A DNA stretch of 64,000 nt from Curtobacterium salicis. Its GTDB lineage: Bacteria > Actinomycetota > Actinomycetes > Actinomycetales > Microbacteriaceae. The stretch is taken from NCBI RefSeq assembly GCF_011759505.1, contig NZ_JAAOYO010000005.1, forward strand, positions 62,001 to 126,000, written 5' to 3'. Shown piece after piece: positions 52,039 through 61,500 of this stretch; position 1 is the stretch's first letter, and each line of letters opens with the position of its first letter. A model generated the notes under the pieces. That model was given only the letters and a program-made list of their open reading frames with translations. It ran no database searches and had not been told where the DNA came from. The position numbers were made by a program, and so were the translations under genes.

Positions 52039-53073
52039 GTGGATGCCATCGCCCGTCCGGCTCCCCTGCGGGGTCGGACCACCATCAGCGATGTCGCGCG
52101 GGCCGCCGGCGTCTCGGTCCCGACCGTCTCGAAGGTCATCAACGGCCGTGACGGTGTCGCCGCCGCCACCTCGCAGCGGGTGCTCGCCGTGATCGAGTCG
52201 CTGGGCTACGAGAGCTCCCTGGTCGCCCGCAGTCTCCGCCGCAGCCGGACCGACGTGATCGGCATCCTCGTCACCGAGTTCGAGCCGTTCTCCACCGAGT
52301 TGCTCAAGGGCATCTCGTCCGCGGCCGACGGCACCGGGTACGAGCTGCTCGCGTACGCGGGGCTCGTCAGCGGCGAGGCCCGGCCGGGCTGGGAGCGCCG
52401 CTCGCTCTCCCGACTCGCCGGCACCCTCATCGACGGCGCGATCGTCGTCACCCCGACCACCCTGATGGCGAGCACCCCGATCCCCGTCGTGTCGATCGAC
52501 CCGCACACCGGGCCCGAGGGCCACGCCGCCATCGACTCCGACAACGTCGGCGGGGCCCGCGCAGCCACCGAGCACCTCATCAGCCTCGGGCACCGGCGGA
52601 TCGCGCACATCCGCGGACGCGCCGACCTGGCCTCGGCCGAACTGCGTGAGATCGGGTACCGCCAGTCCCTCGAGGCCGCGGGCATCCCCTTCGATCCCGA
52701 CCTGGTCCGCGTCGGCGACTACCAGTCCGCCGCCACCGCCGAGGTCGCCCGCGAACTGCTCTCGCGCCACGACCGGCCGACCGCCGTCTTCGCGGCGAAC
52801 GACAGCTCGGCGATCGGGGTGCTGCAGGTCGCGGGCGAACTGGGGCTCCGCGTACCGCAGGACCTGTCCGTCGTGGGCTTCGACGACGTGCCCCAGGCCG
52901 CGAACGCCACTCCCCCGCTGACGACGGTCGCGCAGCCGCTGCACGACCTCGGTGCCGAGGCACTCCGCATGCTGCTGGAACTGCTCGGCGGCCGCGACGT
53001 GCCGGCGCACGTGCAGCTGCCGGCGTCCCTCGTGGTCCGCGCGAGCACGGCGCCGCCGCCACCCGGTTCCTGA
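52039..53073 (+). CDS. LacI family regulator of the sugar operon
   Basis: 344 residues from GTG 52039; the open frame extends upstream to 51961 but that part would cover the operator. Residues 14-70 are the LacI helix-turn-helix and hinge (TTISDVARAAGVSVPTVSKV, SLVARSLRRSRTDVIG), followed by a periplasmic-binding-like domain (GILVTEFEPFSTELLKGIS, VSIDPHTGPEGHAAIDSDN, VGFDDVPQAANATPPLTTV). It is divergent from the solute-binding gene and should repress it until an oligosaccharide ligand binds. Confidence 0.92.
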   Translation: MDAIARPAPLRGRTTISDVARAAGVSVPTVSKVINGRDGVAAATSQRVLAVIESLGYESSLVARSLRRSRTDVIGILVTEFEPFSTELLKGISSAADGTGYELLAYAGLVSGEARPGWERRSLSRLAGTLIDGAIVVTPTTLMASTPIPVVSIDPHTGPEGHAAIDSDNVGGARAATEHLISLGHRRIAHIRGRADLASAELREIGYRQSLEAAGIPFDPDLVRVGDYQSAATAEVARELLSRHDRPTAVFAANDSSAIGVLQVAGELGLRVPQDLSVVGFDDVPQAANATPPLTTVAQPLHDLGAEALRMLLELLGGRDVPAHVQLPASLVVRASTAPPPPGS

Positions 53074-53176
53074 GGACCCGGCGACCCGGCGCCCGGGTCC
53101 ACTCGAGACGCCCGGTCTTCGCCGGACACCTCGGCAGTCCCGACAGCCGATCGATGGTCCGGAGGGAGACAGAGGC

Positions 53177-53260
53177 ATGCCTTCCTCGGACGACGTCCCG
53201 CGCCTCCTGCAGACCGTCATCGACACCCCTGCACCGCGCGAGCTGGCCGAGTTCTCCCGG
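53177..53260 (+). pseudogene. Truncated VOC-family N terminus, in frame with the CPBP gene
   Basis: ATG 53177 has a strong purine leader (GGAGGGAGACAGAGG). The first 28 residues (LLQTVIDTPAPRELAEFSRAV) look like the opening strand and helix of a VOC protein, compare VVLDCPDTRALARFYAEL at 43817. The similarity stops near residue 28 and an Arg/Ser/Pro-rich frame continues without a stop into the CPBP gene. It is either a decayed gene or an alternative start producing a 365-residue protein. The rest of the 361-nt gap from 53074 shows nothing else recognisable. Confidence 0.5.
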
Positions 53261-53434
53261 GCGGTAGCCGATCGGTCAGTGAGACGGCATGAGTCGGAGC
53301 GCCGCGGACGATGGATCAGCGGCGCTGCTACGTTCGAGGCGGCGGACAGAGTGCGATCAAAGGCGCCGGAACGACCGGCCGGGCCGTCGACTTCGTCACA
53401 GCCACGTCTGCCATGGGAACCAGGGGATACGGCC

Positions 53435-54274
53435 ATGAACACCACTGCTGAACGATCAGGATGGGCACGCTTCTGGGATCACGGGCGGTGGTGGAAAGCA
53501 CTCATCCTCGCCGTCGGCTACCTCGCGATCTACGAGCCAGCCTCCCTGCTCATGGCACCGTTCCTGCCCTTCATCGGCAACGCGGACTCAACGAGCTACG
53601 TGCTCGTACTCATCGTCATCCCGGTCCTCATCGGCGGCCTCGTCCTCGTCGGTTTCGGGGCAACCGTCCGGTGGCTGCGGAGCACCTTCGAGCGACAGCC
53701 GACCCGCGGGCGAGGGTGGATGTGGATCGCGATCGTGGTCGTGCTGCTGTTCAACCTGCTGCGGTTCGCCAGCATCGACTACTCCGCCGCAGGGGTCGAT
53801 TGGGTCGCTACGTGGCTGCTCGCCGGACTCGTGATCGGCTTCTCCGAGGAACTCCTCACCCGCGGCTACGTCGTCCGCATCATGCGGTCCTCGGGGAACT
53901 CCGAGGTTGCTGTGGGTCTGGTCTCCGCGGCACTGTTCGCCCTGCTGCACGGGAGCAACCTCTTCACGGGTCAGGCACTCGGACCCACGCTGCTGCAGAT
54001 GGTCTACACGTTCTTCTTCGGCTTCTGCATGTACCTCGCGTTGCGGGTGACGCGCACGATCGTCGCGCCGATCCTGCTGCACGCCAGTACCGACCCCAGC
54101 ATCTTCATGCAGGGCACTCATCCGGTGACCGGCGGCCTCACTTCCCTCGCCCAGCTCGGCAACATCGCCGTTGTCCTGGTCGGGGTCGTTCTCCTCATCG
54201 TCTTCCTCATCTCGGAACGACGCACACGGCACCACGATCAGACCGTGCTGTCCCACTCCGTCCGTGTCTCCTGA
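53435..54274 (+). CDS. CPBP family intramembrane metalloprotease
   Basis: 279 residues from ATG 53435, with AGGGGA about 8 nt upstream. Roughly eight hydrophobic segments are present. The catalytic motifs of the CPBP (CAAX protease and bacteriocin-processing) family are intact: GFSEELLTRGYVVRIM supplies Glu-Glu and Arg, ALLHGSNLF and LHASTD supply the metal-binding His residues. Members cut membrane peptides, often in bacteriocin processing or immunity; no peptide gene was found nearby. A decayed relative follows directly downstream. Confidence 0.85.
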   Translation: MNTTAERSGWARFWDHGRWWKALILAVGYLAIYEPASLLMAPFLPFIGNADSTSYVLVLIVIPVLIGGLVLVGFGATVRWLRSTFERQPTRGRGWMWIAIVVVLLFNLLRFASIDYSAAGVDWVATWLLAGLVIGFSEELLTRGYVVRIMRSSGNSEVAVGLVSAALFALLHGSNLFTGQALGPTLLQMVYTFFFGFCMYLALRVTRTIVAPILLHASTDPSIFMQGTHPVTGGLTSLAQLGNIAVVLVGVVLLIVFLISERRTRHHDQTVLSHSVRVS

Positions 54275-54396
54275 CCAGACGCGTACACGAGGAGCGTCCG
54301 CATGAGTTCATCGCCAGACCTGCAGCGTACGCTCCGGCCCGACCATCACCGAGGACCAAAGGGCACGGGCTGATCAGCTTCGCCGGAATCGTCAAC

Positions 54397-55236
<840 letters not shown>

Positions 55237-55455
55237 CAACTCACCCGAGTCCTCAGCAAGCGCGGACGGCACGCTGCTCCTGACCTGCCAGCAGACGTTC
55301 ACTGACTGGGGCAGCACCGAGGAACGCGCTCCGGTGACGAGTTGTGTGCGAGGGAGACAGGTCATCCGCGCGGCGACAGCCCCCGGAGGGACACGCTCGC
55401 TTCCACCACCCCGACCTGATAAGTTCCCGCTCACAACAAATGCGGGAGGCCGTCG

Positions 55456-56721
55456 ATGGAGACGCAGCACGACACAGCACACCGGACCGGCGAAGCCCTC
55501 GTCACGCTGACCGGAGCGGACGGCACTCCCCTGGCGGGTGCCGAGGTCGTCGTGGAACAGCGGCACCACGCGTTCGGCTTCGGCAACATCGGGTTCGACT
55601 TCATCGGCCTCGCGAACGGCGACGCGCCCGAAGCCAACGACCCCGACGCCCACGACCCCGACGACGTCGGCACGCCCGAGCTCGCCGACCTGTGGCTCGA
55701 CGTGTTCAACACCGCCACGCTGCCGTTCTACTGGGGCCGCTTCGAACCCGAGCGCGGCCGCCCCGACACCGAGCGACTGCAGCGGACGGCCGCCTGGTTC
55801 CGTGACCGCGGCGTCGCGACGAAGGGGCACCCGCTGGTCTGGCACACCGTGCAGCCGGACTGGCTGCTGGGGCTCGACACGGACGAGGTCGAGCGCCTGC
55901 AGCGCGAGCGGATCCGCCGCGAGGTGCGGGACTTCACCAGCCTGGTCGACACCTGGGACGCGATCAACGAGGTCGTGATCATGCCGCACTTCGCGAACGG
56001 CGACAACGGCATCACGCCCCTCGCCCTGGCCCGCGGCCGCCTCGCGATGATCCGGATGGCCGTCGAGGAGGCCCGTGCGACGAACCCGTCCGTCACGCTG
56101 CTGCTCAACGACTTCGACCTGTCGGATGCCTACGAGTGCCTGATCGAGGGCGTGCTGGAGGCCGGGATCGGCATCGACGCCATCGGCCTGCAGACCCACA
56201 TGCACCAGGGCTACTGGGGCGAGGACACCATGCTGGCGATGGTCGACCGCTTCGCCCGGTACGGTCTGCCGCTGCACCTGACCGAGACCTCGCTCGTGTC
56301 CGGTGACCTGATGCCCGCGCACATCGTCGACCTCAACGACCACCGGGTGGACTCGTGGCCCTCGACGCCCGAGGGCGAGGCACGCCAGGCCGACGAGCTC
56401 GAACGCCACTACCGCAGCCTGGTCGGGCACCCCGCGGTCGAGGCGATCACCTACTGGGGCATCACGGACCGAGGCGCCTGGCTGAACGCACCGATCGGCC
56501 TGGTCCGGGCCGACGGCACGCCGAAGCCGGCCTACGACGCCCTCCGTCGCCTGGTGAAGGACGAGTGGTGGACGGGGCCCACGACCCTCCGCACGGACGA
56601 CTCGGGACGCGTGCGGTTCCGCGGGTTCCGCGGCGAGTTCGCGGTCCGCGCCGGCAGCGCGGAGACCACGGTCGCGATCGGTCGGGACGCGCCGTCGGAG
56701 GCCCGGTTGACGACGGACTGA
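55456..56721 (+). CDS. GH10 endo-1,4-beta-xylanase, cytoplasmic form
   Basis: 421 residues, no signal peptide, with GGGAGG 6-7 nt before the ATG. An N-terminal beta segment (ALVTLTGADGTPLAGAEVVV) precedes the GH10 barrel (FNTATLPFYWGRFEPERG, GHPLVWHTVQPDW). The acid/base Glu172 is in WDAINEVV and the nucleophile Glu277 in LHLTETSL. A small C-terminal beta domain follows. Lacking a secretion signal, it probably hydrolyses imported xylo-oligosaccharides. The 219 nt upstream (55237-55455) contain GATAAG near 55420 but no clear operator. Confidence 0.92.
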   Translation: METQHDTAHRTGEALVTLTGADGTPLAGAEVVVEQRHHAFGFGNIGFDFIGLANGDAPEANDPDAHDPDDVGTPELADLWLDVFNTATLPFYWGRFEPERGRPDTERLQRTAAWFRDRGVATKGHPLVWHTVQPDWLLGLDTDEVERLQRERIRREVRDFTSLVDTWDAINEVVIMPHFANGDNGITPLALARGRLAMIRMAVEEARATNPSVTLLLNDFDLSDAYECLIEGVLEAGIGIDAIGLQTHMHQGYWGEDTMLAMVDRFARYGLPLHLTETSLVSGDLMPAHIVDLNDHRVDSWPSTPEGEARQADELERHYRSLVGHPAVEAITYWGITDRGAWLNAPIGLVRADGTPKPAYDALRRLVKDEWWTGPTTLRTDDSGRVRFRGFRGEFAVRAGSAETTVAIGRDAPSEARLTTD

Positions 56722-56750
56722 CGGCTCGCGGTGCCGACGCACGGCCTGTC

Positions 56751-56791
56751 GGACGGGAGGCGCGAGACCGGTCGGGACGCGCCTCCCGTCC
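56751..56791. repeat. GGGAGGC palindromic element, copy 6; likely xylanase terminator
   Basis: Perfect 14-bp arms GGACGGGAGGCGCG / CGCGCCTCCCGTCC around a 13-nt loop, 30 nt after the xylanase stop. Confidence 0.85.
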
Positions 56792-56847
56792 GTCGCGTGG
56801 CCGGGTCCGACGCACGGCGACCCGCCGACCGGCTGCGGCCCGCGCGC

Positions 56848-56853
56848 TACGGT
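56848..56853 (+). promoter_or_regulatory. -10 box TACGGT of the second LacI gene
   Basis: Six nt before ATG 56860. Confidence 0.55.
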
Positions 56854-56859
56854 GCTCTC

Positions 56860-57867
56860 ATGCGCGCCACCGTGCGGGACGTGGCCGCCCTCGCGGGGGT
56901 GTCCCCGAAGACCGTCTCCAACGTCGTCAACGGCGGTGTCGTCGTGCGCCCGGAGACCCGCGCCCGCGTCGAGGCGGCCGTCGTCGAACTCGGGTACGTG
57001 CCGAACCTGTCCGCCCGGGGGCTGCGGAACGGTCGGACCGGCGCGATCGCGGTGACGCTGCCGGAGCTCGCGAGCGCGTACTCGGCCGACCTGGCGCGGT
57101 GGTTCGTCGTCCTGGCGCACGACCGTGGCCTGGTCGTGCAGCTCGAGCAGACCGCGACCGACCCGGAGCGGGAACGGGACCTGGTCTCGCGGGCGCGGGC
57201 GCACCTGATCGACGGGCTCGTCCTCAACCCGGTGTCGCTCGACGCCAGCACGCTCGCGAACGCGGCCGGACTGCCGCCGACCGTCGTGATCGGCGAGGTC
57301 GAACCGGAGCACGTGGACCAGGTGCACGTCGACAGCCGGGCGGCAGCCCGTGAGGTCACGACGATGCTGCTGGACCACGGGCACCGGCGGATCGCGATCG
57401 TCGGCGCGGAGCGGGGCGAGGCGGTCACCGCCACCGCACGGCTGCGCCAGATCGGCCACGAGGACGCCCTGACCGAACGACGGGTCCCCGTCGACCCGTC
57501 CCTGCGCGTCCCACTGCCGGCGTGGACGACCGCGGAAGCGGCACGGACCTTCGGCGGATGGCTCGAGCGGAACCCGCTGCCCAACGCGGTGTTCGCGTTC
57601 ACGGACTCGATCGCGTTCGGCGTGCTGCACGTCCTGGCGAGCCGGGGCGTCCGGGTGCCGGAGCAGGTGAGCGTCGTCGGGTTCGACGACGTCGACCAGG
57701 CCGCGTTCGCGGTGCCCGCGCTGACGACGGTGTCGTTCGACCGGCGGGACTTCGCGGCGGCGGCGCTCGACCTGCTCGAACGCCGGATCGAGGATCGGGA
57801 GGCGCCGGTCCGGACCGTCGTCGTGCCGCACCGGATCGTCGAGCGCGCGAGCGTCGCGACGCGCTGA
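56860..57867 (+). CDS. LacI family regulator next to the xylanase gene
   Basis: 335 residues. Residues 2-55 are the LacI helix-turn-helix and hinge (ATVRDVAALAGVSPKTVSNV, LSARGLRNGRTGAIAV). The sensor domain has IDGLVLNPVSLDAS, HGHRRIAIVGAERGEAVTA and VGFDDVDQAAFAVPALTTV. It is distinct from the regulator at 52039. As it directly follows the xylanase gene, control of that gene by a xylose-type sugar is plausible but no operator was recognised. Confidence 0.9.
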   Translation: MRATVRDVAALAGVSPKTVSNVVNGGVVVRPETRARVEAAVVELGYVPNLSARGLRNGRTGAIAVTLPELASAYSADLARWFVVLAHDRGLVVQLEQTATDPERERDLVSRARAHLIDGLVLNPVSLDASTLANAAGLPPTVVIGEVEPEHVDQVHVDSRAAAREVTTMLLDHGHRRIAIVGAERGEAVTATARLRQIGHEDALTERRVPVDPSLRVPLPAWTTAEAARTFGGWLERNPLPNAVFAFTDSIAFGVLHVLASRGVRVPEQVSVVGFDDVDQAAFAVPALTTVSFDRRDFAAAALDLLERRIEDREAPVRTVVVPHRIVERASVATR

Positions 57868-57902
57868 GGACGGTGGGGGCGACGGGTCCGAGGCGCGGCC
57901 GC

Positions 57903-57908
57903 TAGCGT
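57903..57908 (+). promoter_or_regulatory. -10 box TAGCGT
   Basis: Seven nt before GTG 57916. Confidence 0.5.
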
Positions 57909-57915
57909 CGTCGAC

Positions 57916-59397
57916 GTGACCGACGCGCCCGGACTGCCCGACCCCCTCGACCCGCTCGACCCGCTCGACGCCGTCGCCGTCGGACCGGTGACGATCGTCC
58001 CGGACACCAGCAGGCCGGTGGCCGCAGTGGTCGAGGGCGACGAGTTCCAGCGGTGGCTGACCTGGCCGACGGCGCCCCTGCCGGCGAGCGCGGTCGAGCG
58101 GACGGACATCTGGGCCACCCCGTCCGGGGTGTGGGTCGTCTACGCATCAGAGGACGTGGAGCAGTCGTCCGGGACGGCCGTGTTCCTGTCACCCGAGCAC
58201 CCGCCGCGGTCCGTGGGACTCGGGGACCGGCGACCGATCGGGGTCGACGCCGAGGGGCTGTGGGTCGGTGATCCGCGCGACGCCTCGTTCTGGACCGAGG
58301 GGACGAGCGGCACGGACGACGACGACGACCTGTCCAGCATCGACCCCGCGACGCTCGAGTGGGCCCCGGTGGCCCCGTTCTGGCCCGACCGCGACACGTG
58401 GACCGAACCGGACGAGGACGAGGACGAGGACCTCGACGACAACCCTGCCGAGACCGACGAGACCGACGAAGACGACGACGACGACGACGACGACGAGACG
58501 ATCGTCGGCACTGCCAGCCAGTGGACGGTCAGCTTCGGCCGCCAGCCGGGCAGCGGCGACGAGGTCGACGACCAGGTGGACGACGACGCCGACGACGCGG
58601 ACGACGACGGCCCGGTCAGCACTCCTCTGCCGACCCCACCGACGGAGATCGTCCGCATCACCCCGGCCGACGAGCGCACCACGGTGCAGGTCGACCACCT
58701 GGTCGACGCCGTCTCGTTCGAGGACGGCCGGATGACCCTGCGGTTCCACCCCGCCGGTCCCCGGCAGGTCGAGGTGCCGTTCGGCGATCGCGGACCATGG
58801 CGCAGCTGGGACACCGTGTACGAAGCGCGCGAGGTCGTCGTCGACGTCGCAGCGGGCCTGCCGTCGGTCGTCGTCACCGAGCACCACACCTCCGTACCGG
58901 TTGCGGACGAGGGCGCCGGAGCAGACCTCGAGGAAGTCGAGGCGGTGTGGTCGGCTGCGGACGCCGCGCTCCAGGCCCGACGGGCGCCCTGGGTCGGGCG
59001 ACTCGACCTGACAGGCGTGAGCGGAGCCTCCTGGCAGACGTCGGAACCGGATCCGGAGACGATCGAGCGCAGTGTCGCGGCGGTCCGCGAGCAGCTCGCC
59101 GGGCTCAGCGAACCGAGCATCATGTGGTCGGCCGACACCGACACCGTCACCCGGGTGCGGAGCGACTACCGCTCGGTGCAGGTGGACGTCGAGGGGTCGT
59201 GGCCGGACACCGAGGTGGTGGTGTCGTTCGAACACACGGCGGTGCCGTTCCTGCGGCTCCGCAGGCGCTACCGGGTCTTCGACGACGCCGGGTACCCGGT
59301 CGACCGGCAGTACGTCACGGTCCACCTGGAGGAGGACATCGCGACCGGCCACTTCCCGTCGCGGCGTGCAGCGGTGGACGGCGTCCTCGACATCTGA
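57916..59397 (+). CDS. Hypothetical protein with long polyacidic linker
   Basis: 493 residues from a GTG start; no family recognised. It has no signal peptide or membrane segment. The N terminus contains three DPL repeats. A folded region (about 20-150) rich in beta-strand and Trp is followed by an extremely acidic stretch around residues 165-195 (Asp/Glu/Thr) and a second near 215-235, then a larger C-terminal region (MTLRFHPAGPRQVEVPFG, EVVVSFEHTAVPFLRLRRRY) that also appears beta-rich. The design, two folded parts joined by an acidic tether, suggests a scaffold or a binder of basic partners; this is speculative. Confidence 0.8.
   Translation: MTDAPGLPDPLDPLDPLDAVAVGPVTIVPDTSRPVAAVVEGDEFQRWLTWPTAPLPASAVERTDIWATPSGVWVVYASEDVEQSSGTAVFLSPEHPPRSVGLGDRRPIGVDAEGLWVGDPRDASFWTEGTSGTDDDDDLSSIDPATLEWAPVAPFWPDRDTWTEPDEDEDEDLDDNPAETDETDEDDDDDDDDETIVGTASQWTVSFGRQPGSGDEVDDQVDDDADDADDDGPVSTPLPTPPTEIVRITPADERTTVQVDHLVDAVSFEDGRMTLRFHPAGPRQVEVPFGDRGPWRSWDTVYEAREVVVDVAAGLPSVVVTEHHTSVPVADEGAGADLEEVEAVWSAADAALQARRAPWVGRLDLTGVSGASWQTSEPDPETIERSVAAVREQLAGLSEPSIMWSADTDTVTRVRSDYRSVQVDVEGSWPDTEVVVSFEHTAVPFLRLRRRYRVFDDAGYPVDRQYVTVHLEEDIATGHFPSRRAAVDGVLDI
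58440..58498 (+). repeat. GAC/GAN trinucleotide low-complexity tract
   Basis: Mostly GAC and GAG/GAA codons, including nine consecutive GAC units at 58470-58496, coding the acidic linker. Confidence 0.8.
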
Positions 59398-59406
59398 CGC
59401 GGAGGG

Positions 59407-60078
59407 CTACGTCCGCGCCTCGGTCCGCCGCGGCTTCAGGCGTTCGGGAGCGTCCGTCGCCGGCACCCACTCGCAGGTGAACGACCCGCGGTAGCCGAAG
59501 AGGAACCCGAACAGCCGGTTGAGCACCTCGAGGTCGACGTGGAACGACTGGTCCTCGTCCGACCACCACTCGTGCAGGGTCGCCCGTCCGCTGAACAGCA
59601 TCGGGAACCGGAACGACAGCGGCCCCTCGTGGAACCGCTGCGCGTCCGAGGTCAGGACGAGCCCACCGCGCTCGTCGACGGCCAGGTCGAGGTCGACCGC
59701 CAGGTGCTGGTGGGAGCCGAGGTAGTCGAGCACCCGGCCGTCGACGAGCACCATCGTCGCGTCGAACCGTGCGGTGCGGCCGGACCGGACGCTGTAGGTC
59801 CGGACGAAGGTCACCGTCTCGCGGCCGAGCACGTCGCGGTAGGGGTAGTTCTCGATGGTGAACGGGACGTCCTCGCCGACGTCGGGCACCAGGATGTTCC
59901 GGAGCCGTCCGATCTGCAGGAACGGCACGGTCCACCAGGGTCCGCGGCGGATCGACTGCATGGTGCCGTGGCCGACGCAGGCTTCGGCCGCGTCGAGTCC
60001 GACGCCGAACCGACGCTGCATCATCGGGTGCAGTCGGTCGAAGTCGGCGCCGAGCGCCTCCTGGAACACCGAGGTCAT
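59407..60078 (-). CDS. DUF4166 domain protein
   Basis: 223 residues. It begins FQEALGADFDRLHPMMQRRF and contains GHGTMQSIRRGPWW and ENYPYRDVLGRETVTFVRTY, the pattern of DUF4166, a domain of unknown function sometimes fused to saccharopine dehydrogenase-like proteins. It is beta-rich (WWSDEDQSFHVDLEVL near the end). The ATG overlaps the stop of the SRPBCC gene (ATGA), so both should be made in equal amounts. A lipid- or polyketide-binding barrel is conceivable. Confidence 0.78.
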   Translation of the reverse strand: MTSVFQEALGADFDRLHPMMQRRFGVGLDAAEACVGHGTMQSIRRGPWWTVPFLQIGRLRNILVPDVGEDVPFTIENYPYRDVLGRETVTFVRTYSVRSGRTARFDATMVLVDGRVLDYLGSHQHLAVDLDLAVDERGGLVLTSDAQRFHEGPLSFRFPMLFSGRATLHEWWSDEDQSFHVDLEVLNRLFGFLFGYRGSFTCEWVPATDAPERLKPRRTEART

Positions 60079-60713
60079 GCGGTCCCTCCGGGTCGGGACG
60101 GGGTCGCGAGGGTCGTGAGGGTCGCCGGGGCGTCCCGCAGGTGGTCGGCTCGCCGGGTCCCGCCGGCGGGCGCGCGGAACGTCCGGGAGGCCCGTGGCCG
60201 GTCCCGCCGCCACACCGCCAGGACGCTGGTGAGCGGCCACGCCTCCGGCTCGGCGCCGCCCTCGAGCCAGATGCGGAGGCGGTCGAAGCTCCAGGCGGTC
60301 GCCCACCCGAGGAGCGGCCGGACGACGAGGTCGAGCGGCCCCCACCCGGAGTCGTAGTCGTAGCCGGTGACGAACCGGGTCCGGCCGTCGTCGGTCGGCA
60401 CGTACCGCCAGTAGCCGCGGCCGGTCCGGATCGGGGACAGCCGGTCCTCGGTGGCGAAGCGGAGCGCCGAGGTGCGGGTGCCGTCGTCACGTCGTCGCTC
60501 GCCGATCGAGATGCCGGTGCCGTGCACGTCATGGACGGCCGACCGGCGGACGTAGGTGAACCGCGCGGACCCGTCCGTTCCGGCGGGCTCGGGGACGATC
60601 TCGGAGAACCGGACGTCCCACCGGACGTGCTGCCGGGGGTCCTGCGTGGCGGCCCACACCGCGTCGACGTCGGCGTCGATCACGGTCTCGACGTAGATGC
60701 TCCGGCTGGCCAC
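60075..60713 (-). CDS. SRPBCC (START-like) domain protein
   Basis: 212 residues from GTG 60713. The domain (IYVETVIDADVDAVWAATQD, then RWDVRFSEIV and a long C-terminal helix WATAWSFDRLRIWLEGGAE) forms a hydrophobic pocket used by polyketide cyclases and lipid carriers. A Pro/Arg/Thr tail of about 40 residues follows. It leads the pair with the DUF4166 gene and has its own promoter-like box, 52 nt downstream of the lipase-like gene. Confidence 0.83.
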   Translation of the reverse strand: MASRSIYVETVIDADVDAVWAATQDPRQHVRWDVRFSEIVPEPAGTDGSARFTYVRRSAVHDVHGTGISIGERRRDDGTRTSALRFATEDRLSPIRTGRGYWRYVPTDDGRTRFVTGYDYDSGWGPLDLVVRPLLGWATAWSFDRLRIWLEGGAEPEAWPLTSVLAVWRRDRPRASRTFRAPAGGTRRADHLRDAPATLTTLATPSRPGGTA

Positions 60714-60720
60714 GGGGCTG

Positions 60721-60726
60721 AGCGTA
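60721..60726 (-). promoter_or_regulatory. -10 box TACGCT of the SRPBCC gene
   Basis: Seven nt before GTG 60713. Confidence 0.5.
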
Positions 60727-60765
60727 GCGCCGGCCCGAGCGCCACCACCAGCGGCAGCGCTGCCG

Positions 60766-61500
60766 TCAGTCGCCGTCCGCCGCGCGCAGCACGGCGGCCG
60801 CGGTCCGGCGGTCGGCGAGGATCCGGAAGTGGCCCCCGAGGTCGAGCCGCACGTTCTCGGCTCCCGACAGTTCGCTGCCGCCCGGGATGAGCGTGTCGAA
60901 CACCGCGTAGACCGAGGTGATCCGCGCGTTCGCGTCGAGCTCGCGTGCCAGGCCCGCCAGGACCGGGTCGGCTGCCCGGAACACCCGGAGGTGCCGGACG
61001 GGTGCCAGGACGGCGTACTTCGATCCGGCGAACGGCGTCGACACCGCCACCATCCGGTCGATGCGGCCGTGCGGGTCGAGCCGGGTCATCGCGTACTTGC
61101 CGATGAGGCCGCCCTTGCTGTGCGCCAGGACGAGGACCCCGTGCAGGTCGTGCTCGTCGAGGTAGGCCATCACCTCCTCCGCCGAGAGCGGCACGGGCTT
61201 GACGTTGTGCCGGAGGACGGTGAGCACGTGCACCGGGTGGCCGCGGTCGTGCAGCACGTCCATCAGCGGACGCATGAAGTGCCAGGTCTCGTAGACGCCG
61301 GGGATCACGACGACCGCCTGCCGGTCGCCGGTGCGGTAGTCGTCGGCGGTGGTCGGGCCCAGGCTGCGGACCTGCCAGACGGCGGCGTACAGCCAGTCGA
61401 GCAGCGCCCACCGCGTGCGCCGGACGAGTCCGACCCGGACGGGAGGCACGGCCCCCGTCCTCCGCGTCCCTGCACCGCCGCCGGTGGTCGCGTCGGTCAC
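60766..61500 (-). CDS. Lipase-like alpha/beta hydrolase
   Basis: 244 residues from GTG 61500, overlapping the preceding hydrolase's stop (GTGA). VVVIPGVYETWHFMRPLMDV is the oxyanion region, the nucleophile Ser is in LVLAHSKGGLIGKYAM and the His in LDLGGHFRIL. The AHSKGG form of the nucleophile elbow resembles PGAP1/lecithin-acyltransferase-like lipases acting on membrane lipids. No signal peptide, so intracellular. The N-terminal 30 residues carry a degenerate GGGAGGC hairpin at DNA level (61438-61466). Confidence 0.83.
   Translation of the reverse strand: MTDATTGGGAGTRRTGAVPPVRVGLVRRTRWALLDWLYAAVWQVRSLGPTTADDYRTGDRQAVVVIPGVYETWHFMRPLMDVLHDRGHPVHVLTVLRHNVKPVPLSAEEVMAYLDEHDLHGVLVLAHSKGGLIGKYAMTRLDPHGRIDRMVAVSTPFAGSKYAVLAPVRHLRVFRAADPVLAGLARELDANARITSVYAVFDTLIPGGSELSGAENVRLDLGGHFRILADRRTAAAVLRAADGD

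Noticed and set aside
53261..53434. The continuous frame between the VOC remnant and the CPBP start as a separate gene
   Set aside because: Its product is an Arg/Ser/Pro-rich stretch without recognisable features, and CPBP has its own ribosome binding site and ATG.
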